In this document: positions 1 through 9,400 of the stretch, in pieces
Position numbering within the stretch: position 1 is the first letter of the stretch
Layout of the letters: every line of letters begins with the position of its first letter
Source of the DNA: an uncultured Clostridia bacterium
GTDB lineage: Bacteria > Bacillota > Clostridia > Christensenellales > UBA1242
NCBI GenBank assembly: GCA_937891595.1
Contig: CALATF010000021.1
Location: forward strand, 1 to 15,614
Direction: 5' to 3'
DNA length: 15,614 bases
Notes under the pieces: generated by a model
What the model was told of the DNA's origin: nothing
The model's input: the letters and a program-made list of their open reading frames with translations, nothing else
Databases searched by the model: none
Position numbers and translations under genes: made by a program

Positions 1-416
1 AAACTGTGCCTGGGTCTTAAAGGTGGTTTCGTCAAAGCTGTCCGTCTCGGCTTCCGCCTGATAGTAGCAGTTGATTATGGTTCCGCTATTGCCGCCTGCT
101 ACAGAACCGTAGCTGTAGCTTGCGCTGACCGTTGCGGTGGAATAGCAGTTTTCCACGGTGCAGCTCCAGGCCGTTCCGGAATAGTAATCCTCTCCGCCCG
201 CATTGTAGCCCACAATACCGCCCACAAAGGAGGTACCGGACACACTGCCGATGGAGTAGCAATTGCGTACAACCGCACTGTGGGTATCCTCATAGTAACC
301 GCTGCTGCCGTTATAGCCCAGGATACCGCCCACATTACGGTTACCCACAACCATAGCGTCTGTCCAACAGTTCTCAAGAACCGCCTTATTTGCCAAAGCA
401 CCTGCAATACCGCCAA
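1..416 (-). other. GC-rich segment inside the AT-rich giant gene
   Basis: The 60-base lines at 1-60 and 361-420 count 33 and 30 G+C (55% and 50%), while the next line, 421-480, counts 16 (27%). Codon choice changes with it: Gly moves from GGT/GGA towards GGC, and Ala, Thr and Glu gain GCG/GCC, ACG/ACC and GAG. The open frame and GLUG register continue across the boundary, which falls in a GVGGIAG core around positions 400-420. The segment also has far more Cys at the N-C-Y position than the AT-rich units. It is foreign in composition to the rest of the window, either recombined in or joined during assembly. Confidence 0.85.
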
Positions 417-3400
417 CACCTTTAGCATTTGGGTTTTTAACATTTACTCTATTATAACTATGATTAATGTTACCTGTACCAACTGCATTACCATTACCTA
501 CGTTAATACCTGCAATACCGCCTATGTAATTAGGAGTGCCACTAGCAAATAATGTATTGTTTATTTGAATTTCGGCCGTTGCTGTTTGATCTACATATTT
601 TCTAATATTTTCATCTACAAGATTAATATCTTGAGAATTAAATGATAAATAACATTCATTTATTCTACCAAAGTTAACACCAACTATACCTCCAGCTACT
701 TCATTAGCACTAATAAAGTGTTCTTCACTATCTGACTTAGCTATAAATTCACCACGTTCTAAGAATGACTCTGCCCCCAAGAAGCCGAATAATCCGCCAG
801 CATAATCAGAAATTACACTAACAACTCTATTATAATTTACATAGCTAGTTTCTAAAATATTATTTGGTATTATTTCGCCAACATTAATATCATTATCACC
901 CACAGTTTCACTTAATTGGTGTAAATCTATAAGACCTGCTATACCACCACCATAATAAACGTTTGTTGGTAAATGATGTAATCTTAAATTATTATTTATT
1001 TCAGATAACCCACTTGAATTTGATGTAGGTTTAATTTTTTCCCAAATTATTGATGAACTTGGTATAGCTGTAATAATTTCACTATCTGAAGAAGTGCTAC
1101 CTACTATAGCTAAGTTAGATTGAACATCTGAAATTGTATATAAATTGTCTTCATGTTCAGAAATAATTATACCTGCTAAAGCGCCTACATAATTATTTCC
1201 TATAACAACACCTGTTGTTGCGCTTGAAGCAACTAAGGTTATGTTTGAAATATTACTATTAACAATTACACCTGCTAAAACACCTACACTAGTAGTATTA
1301 CCAGCACTAACACTGTTAACACTAATAGATAAGTTTTTAACTGCAGCATAATAAATATCTTTAAATAAACCGAATGAACTCTTTCCGCTTGTTTTGTCTG
1401 AAAGTTTTACATTATATAAAGATAAGTAGTTTCCATCGAAGATAGATGTCATATTAACAAGAGAAGTAAATTCTACTGATGTTGAATAAACATCTTCTGA
1501 GTTACCAAAATCAATATTTTTGATTACACGAATATTTCCTGTGAACTTTGTAGTAATATCTTCATTAAAGTTTGAACCACCTATTGTATCTTTAAAGATA
1601 TTATTGTATTGTTCAAAACTTGAAACTGTGTAAGGGTTCAAGTACGAACCAGCTTCATAACCATCAACATAAGTATAATAATAAGTATTTGTTTCGGAAT
1701 TATTAGTTTTTGTTACGTTAATAACTCTGCAAGAAATTGCTATTGTGTTTGCACTAATTAATTCTGGGTAGCCATATGTTCCTCCACGTTTATAAACAGC
1801 CCAAACTCCACCCATACTTTCGCCAGTATATATGCTAAAGTCATCAATAGAATTATCAAAACTGAAATTATTGAAGCTATTTTTATTTATAAATTCATTA
1901 GTACCTACAACATTTTCAGCAGAATCTAAATCTATTGAAGGATTATCTGAAAGCATTCTTGCTCTTTCATGTTCATAGGTAAATGTTTCTGATTTTTCTT
2001 TCATGAAATAACAATTTGTAACTTCACCATCGTTAGTAACATCAGGAGAAGTTGTTCTGCCCTCAAAAGCACCATGAGTATTTAATTTACTTGTGTTGAT
2101 TTTACTTAATGTATACGAAGTAGTTATATAACTACCTTCACTAGTTTTATAAACAAAACCACCAACCGCTGGAGATGACCATTCAGAAACATCATCTAAC
2201 ATTGATAAGTAAGAAACATAAGGTGTTCTTGCTGTAAATGTTAAATCACCACTTACATTAATATTAGAATAAGCATCTTCAATATAACCTAAGTTAGAGA
2301 ATACAAAACCACCTATATAACCATTACTTAAAATACCACCACCAAGTTTACGATTACTTGAAATACCTGTTGTAACTGATGAGAAATTCTCTTCTTCCCA
2401 ACCTGCTACATAAGAACCATAAACATAACCATTATTTGTTGTTACAAAACCACCTGTTTGTACATAACCAGAAAAGCTATCACTTATAACTTCAAGTTGC
2501 ATATTTTTAGCATAGCTTGTTGAAACAGTACCATTATTTTCACTTACAAAACCGCCAACATTAGCTCTGCCATAAATTTTAAATAAAGTCATAGGTTGAA
2601 CTAAGTTGTAGAAATCTTTATAAACAACAGTGGCTTCACTATCGTAAACTTGTAAAATTTCAACACTTTCACGACCGACCCTTGAGTTTGTTATAAAGCC
2701 TGTAGAAGCGTTAATAGCAACTAAACCACCTATATTAGCAACCACTTGTTTGCCAGATATAGTTGTACTTGTTTCAATATTAAGAGTATAGTATTTTTCG
2801 TTTCCAGAATTTTGTTGAGCATTTCTTGGTGCAACTGTTATAACATCACAGTTTGTAATAATACCTTCGTTTACAGCAGTAATTCCACCAAAATTAATTT
2901 TTGAATAACTTTTTAAATTCATAGCAACTGCTTTATCTGCAGGATATGCAACAATTACGTTTTTAATTGTTGTTTTCTTATTAACAGTATTAAATAAACC
3001 TAAGTTAATAGAATAATCTGCGGAAGAACTTGCCAAGTCAGTTCTGTAATCAAAGCTTTCAATAGTAATTATCTTATTATTACCATCAAAAGAATTAAAG
3101 TTTGCGTTTAAAGCTGTATGATTTTTAATGGTAATGTCGTTCATTAAAATATAATTACCAGCTGAAGCTTTAGACATTTCAATAAGACCAGCCTCATCAT
3201 AAACAGGTGTTGGATGATCTTCGTTAGAGTCTTCAGTTACTATAACCTTAATATATGTTTCTTTAATATAGAAAGCTTGATAGTTATTATGAACAAAAAT
3301 TATTTTACCAGCATTTTCGCCGGCACCTGCAGGAGAATAAACATAAGAAACTGCAAGTCTTATATCTACAGAGCCTGCATTTGTAGAACCTTCAAGAACA

Positions 3401-6400
3401 ATAATTCTTGAACGAGATTCGTTATATTTTTCATCTTCAAGTTTTTTATAATCTACTAGTTGGCTTGCACCTATGTGTTGAGCCGTAATTTTTTCAGTAG
3501 TTACATCATTAGATAAAATAATTTTATTAACAATAAAAGGTAAATCTCGATAAACATTAACTGACTCTAAGTTAGTATAATTATCGCCAGTTGAAGGTGT
3601 TTTAACTTGCCAGTAATAAGTAATATCTCTATTACCAGCAGTAACTTTTCTAGAAATAATTGTTTCTGCTTCTTCTATAGCCTCATCTGTTCCAAAACCA
3701 TTAATTTTTACTTTAAGTTGTTTTGAAGCAGAAACTGTCATTTTTAAATATCCGTCTGAATCAATTCCTTGAACAGAAATGCTTTCAATAACTAAATCTA
3801 CTACTGTAATTTCTTTTTCATAAATTCTAGATTCGGTATATCCGTCATATTCAATTTCTACTAAAGCTTGAATTAAAACCTTATCGCCAGGTTTGGCTTT
3901 TTCACCAAGATAAATTTTATTTGCACCAACGTCAAATTGAATATAGTCAGTATTTGAAGTTGCTTTATCTTCTTTACCTTGAATTAATAATGAAACATTA
4001 ATATTTTTATATGAATAACCGTCTTCAATAATAGGTTTAATTTCTACCCAGTCTTTACCTTTACCAAGTTCTTTAGTACCTGTATAAGCAATAACTTCTC
4101 TGTCTTCGCCATTATGAGTAATGCTCATCGAGAAACCAGGCATAGATTCTACTACAAGCTCATGTTCATAAGTATATTCTTCTTCTACTAACAAACCTTC
4201 TTTATTAACAACTTTATATTTAAATGTTACATAAACAAAGAATTGCTCTTCTTCTTTAATGTTATTTGGAGCTAAAGTTTTAATATAAAGTCTTCCTGTT
4301 TCAGAAATATCTGAAATAGTATTGAATTCATATTTTAATTTATCTTCACCTGCATTAATAAACTCAATATTAGCATTTTCTTCGCTATCATATTTTAATT
4401 TAGCGTTGCTTACTGTTGAATATAAATTTAAATAAATTCCACCATCAGGTGTAGATTGTGTTAATGGAGCATAAATATAATAATCTCCACCATTTTTGCC
4501 TTGTATTTTTACAAGTTGTACAAATTGTAAAGCATTACCATCTTTAATACTTGAAGTAATAGAAATTTCAGTAATATTTGCATAGAAAGGATAAACATCT
4601 ATAACAAACAAACCTTCATTACCTGCAATAATTGTATTTTTTGGTTGATTTGAGAAACTATGTGAATAATTCTTTTCTGAAACATCACCGCCTGCTTCTG
4701 TGTTACCTATATTTTCAATTAAAGAAACTTTTTGTGAATAAGGATAGTGAATGCCATTAACACCCTTTACACTTTGAGGAACAATTACTAATTTTACTTT
4801 TGCTTTTAAGTTATCTTTATTTAAAAATTCGTTTTCATCATATGCATATAAAGTATAACTAATAGGAGAAGTAAGTGCTTTAAAACTATCCCCCACTTTT
4901 ATATACATGTTGTAAATATACGAATTTTCTTGATGTGAATAATTACCTATAGTTATTTCAAAAGGATAAGGTTGTTGTGATTCATTTTCAAAAATGCTAG
5001 CACTTTTTCTAATAACACCTGTTTTTGCGTCATAACTTAAGTAATAAATATTTTCATTTACATCTACAAGTTGTAAAACTAAATTTTCAAAATCACCAAC
5101 GTCACTTGTTAAAGCAATTTTTAAAGAGTCATCAATTTCTTGACCTTGTAATTGAACTTCTTTTTTAGTGAAGTTAATTTCTGTAGCACCTGCGTAAACA
5201 TTGAAATATATTACCCAGCTATCATTTGTAATTTTAAATGTATTTCCATCTACTACAAAAATAACACTTACAACAACTTTATAGTAACCAGTTGCATTAA
5301 AAGAAATTACATTGTTCTTTAATGAATATACATAGCCACCATTCATTTCTGTTGTTGTAGAAACAGATTGATAACTGTCATTTAACTTATAAAAAACAGA
5401 ATAATCTAATACATAATTATCTACATTTGTAATGCCAGTTAAATAATATCCATTTTTAATACCAAAGAAATTACTTTGATTATATTCGTTTGAATATTCA
5501 ACAAATTGATTAAATAAATTTAAGTTTGTCTTTACTCTAAGTTTATAAGCATTATTTTCTAAATTTTCTTCATTTTCAGCATTATTAGTTTTGTCTGAAG
5601 TAAACAAAGATTCTTTAAAGGTTGGGTAATGAGAAACTAATAATTCATCAAAATTCTTAACAACTTTTATATTAATTGTTTGACTTGCAGAAACATTTTC
5701 CCTAACAGCAAATGTTAATTGATAGTTTGCACCATTATCAAATAATTTACCATCTTTATTATCTAAAATAATTTTTCCATCACTAGTAATAATTAGATGT
5801 TTACTATCTGAAGAATAAACAACAATATTTAAAGCTCCAGAAACAACTGGTGATGGTGTTGTAGTAAACAAGTCACTAAGTTTAAATGAAGAATTAAGTA
5901 ATGCATAATTAATAATTAATTGATATTCTCCATTTTGATTTTGGAAACTATAATATAAATTTCTATTTGCATTATTTAAAAATTTAATTTCAAAAAGATT
6001 TACATCTGCTTCTGTAGGAGTAATTTCGTTATTAGATTTTACATTAATACTATTTGGAACAAATTTTGCTAAATAATAAGTAACATCTTCAGCATTTACA
6101 TTTTTAACATAAGTAGGTACTCTTACTTGTACTTGTTGAAGCGTAGGCTTAGTATCAATTATATAATAATCAACTGTTAAAACTTTTTCTGAACTATAAG
6201 TTGTTTGTAAACCTGCGAAATCTTCTCCTATTACACCAGCATTTATCTTTTTAGAAGTCAAATAGATTTCTGTAATATCATTTTGATTGCCGTCTTGTCC
6301 TACAACAACTTCTGTATAATCTAAAACATAGTAATATAAATAGCCAAATACCGTAGTAATTCCACTGCCGATAGCTTCTTCATTAGGTAAAACGCCAACA

Positions 6401-9400
6401 AAAGAGATATCTGTTAATACAGCATCTGAACTTACTGCAACAATACCAGCAATGCTATTAAATGGAGCTCCCTCTTTTTTAGCAACATTAGCCATTACAT
6501 AGCTAGATGAAATATTACCTGTTGTTAAAGAGCCTAATAAACCGCCAGCATTTTCACCAGTTAAAGAATAAATATCACCAAAGTTAATGTAGGTGCTGTT
6601 ATATTTGTTTACAAAACTGTTAACGTATGAATACTCTATATTAACATTTGTTGCATTACCAACTAAACCACCCATGTTGCTTGAAGCAACAATTAAAGTT
6701 TGGTCAATGTTTTGTGTGATATCTTCATAAGCTTCTACTTTAGCAAATGAAATATTTGTATAATTAGCATAACCCGCTACACCACCAACATTATTATTTG
6801 CACGTAATTTAACACTTGATATAACATCTATAATAATAGATTTTTCGCCATCATTACCTGAAACATAACCAACAACGCCACCAACATTATTATTTGCTCC
6901 AGTTATATTATTCGAAGCGAAATCATAATAACCTATAGTTCCTTGAACACTTGTATTTGCAATAGTACTATTTTTATCTGCTTTACCTACAACACCACCT
7001 AATGTTGAATTAAAGTTTGAAATTTTACCAGTACCAAGATTATTTATATTAAATACAACATCAACACCTTGGTTTTGGTAGCTAGTAACATATTGAATAT
7101 TAGTACCTTGTAGATTATTGTTTACTGCTACTTCGTTTAGCTGTTTATAATAACCATAAATACCATTAATAACACCATTAGAATAACCAGCAATACCACC
7201 AGCATTAACAATCACTGAAGCACTATCTGATATTTCTAAAGTTCCATTAACAGGATTTAAAGAGTTGAAGTATTCTCTAGAATTTAATTTTTCACTATTT
7301 GAACAACTTATAAAAGAATACTTATTATTATTTTTTATATTGTTGTTATTATCATTTTCATTTTTTAATTTTAAATTGAAGTTTTCTGAAGCACTTAAGC
7401 TTGGACCTTGACCAAAGCTAATAACAGCACCATTATTTTTACCAGAAACACCACCAACATTAAGTGTTAAGATATTAGCATAATCTTCTAAGTTTATTTT
7501 AAAGTTAGAAATGTTTACTGCACTATTTAAAATAATGCCATCATTTGTACCAGCAATAGTACCAAGATTAATTTCAGTTGCGTTAGTTTTTATAGAATCT
7601 TTAGTAAGAATAATACTTGAAACATTTAAAGTTAAGTTTAATACTGCACCAAAACTATCTGTACTATTAGAAATTTTTTCAAACAAACCAACATTATCAG
7701 AATTTATTGTATTAATATTTAATCCAGAAATTGTATAGAAAGTATTTGCTTTATTAAAATTATAACCATTTAATGAACCAGTAAAGTTTTTAATAGGTTT
7801 CCAGTTTGAAACAGAAGCTAAGTTAATATCTGCGCCTAAAACATAGTGTTTTGTAGGAGCTTGTTCAATATTCATTAATTGTTTTATATTTCTAATTTCA
7901 TATGGATATAATTGTGTTCCATCTGCAATTTGAATTTTAATTTTTTTATAAACCTTTCCAACTCCTGCTTGGGTCATACCATCTCTCGCAAAAATCATGA
8001 GATAACGAGATTCACCTTTTGGGATAATAAAAGTTGGGCTAATATTTAAAGTAAAAGAATCAAAACCATTTATTATTACAGTAGAAACATCTTTAACATC
8101 TTTATATGTAATAGTAGCAAAATCTGTAGTTTCAATATACCCACCATTTTCTTCTTTATATAAACAAACAAATAAATCATCAACCAAAACATTTTCAGCA
8201 GTAGGAATAATAGAAGTGTTAATTGTAATTTTTTCACTGTTTACAGTCGAAAAATAAAATTCTTCATTAAAGTTTTCAACATATTCTCCACTTCGAGAAA
8301 TTTCAATTTCCTCTTCACCAGTAAAAGCACTTACATTAATTTCATCTATTTGAACAGCTTTTTTAATTGTAACAGCACAAACATCTGAAGATTTTAAACC
8401 ATATTGTTCAACGTTTAATACAACATAAACAACAGCTGAGGTTTGTCCATTATTCAAATAAGCATCATATTCACCCTCTGAACCGCTTAAATTATTATTA
8501 TCGTTAGATAACGAGAATGATACTTTTAAATATTCACTTTCGTTTATTTTATAATCAGCTAAGTTAGAATCTTTTGTAATGTTAAGAGGTAATGAAACTC
8601 TAGCTAAACCTTTATATTCAAAACCTAAAGAATTATAATCATAAACCTCTACTTTATTTCTTAAGAAAGTTGCTGCACCCGGAATAAATACTTCTAAAGT
8701 ATATTTCTTAGTTTCAGTAGCCTCTATGCATTGATAATATCCGCTATTATTTTGAACAAATTTATAATATTTAACTGTTACTGAAATTTCTGTTATACCC
8801 TTATTATTATCTCTAGTTTTTGTATTAACAATACCTGTTTTAGAGTCTATTGTTGCAACGTTTTCATTACTTGAACTAAATAATATTTCATATATACCTG
8901 ATTTGTTTGGTAAAACATTATAAATGGTAGTGAAAGATTTCCCTGAAATAACACTAGCATATGGTTTATCAGTATTTTTTAATTTTTTTATTGTTACACT
9001 TTCATTATCAGCATTAATATCAAGTTCTAAACTTTGTTCTGTATATGGGTCAACAACTTCAACATCTATTTCAACACTAATACCATTGCTTGCAATAAAT
9101 GTTATTTTTGTAGAGCCTATTTTTCTACCAATAATACTTAAAGCTTGGTTAAATTTAATTTGTTTACCATTAACAAAACTATCAAAAACAGTTTGAATAT
9201 TTTCCAAATTATAAATTTTTAAAAGGTCTTGTCCATCTTCAGCTATCTTTACTTGTACTTCATCTAAAGTTCCTACATTAGTGAAATAAGCAATTAATGT
9301 TCCTTGGGCTGAGCTTAAATTTTCTAATAAATTTGTATTAAGTGGTAAAATTAATTTTTTACTATCTGTTTTTGCATTATCTAAAGAATAAAATTTAGGT

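Larger units (their letters stand above)
1..1653 (-). repeat. GLUG repeat block 3 (residue about 3253 to window edge)
   Basis: The lead-in is GSYLNPYTV, FTGNIRVIKNIDF, SIFDGNYLSL and FGLFKDI. The units are SVGVLAGVI, YVGALAGII, YGGGIAGLI, YAGGLFGFL, VAGGIVGVNFGRINECY, YIGGIAGIN and GVGGIAGAL. Three strongly canonical units then follow in the GC-rich end: NVGGILGYN with VRNCYSIGSVSG, FVGGIVGYN with VENCYSTATVSA, and YGSVAGGNSGTIINCYY. The final residues in view (the acidic, Thr-rich stretch after CYY) resemble the exit segment of a GLUG domain, so the domain probably ends a short way beyond the window. Confidence 0.85.

Noticed and set aside
99..443. Minus-strand 114-residue open frame rich in Trp and Val.
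   Set aside because: It lies in another frame over the GLUG end of the giant gene, and the GLUG frame reads through the same bases with recognisable motifs.
132..552. Two plus-strand open frames (132-356 and 280-552), one rich in Arg, Pro and Cys.
   Set aside because: These are antisense shadows of the GC-rich GLUG codons, with no ribosome site and a composition unlike a real protein.
3214..9196. Plus-strand open frames at 3214-3411, 7511-7738 and 8924-9196.
   Set aside because: All are antisense to well-supported coding sequence of the giant gene and have no recognisable domain.
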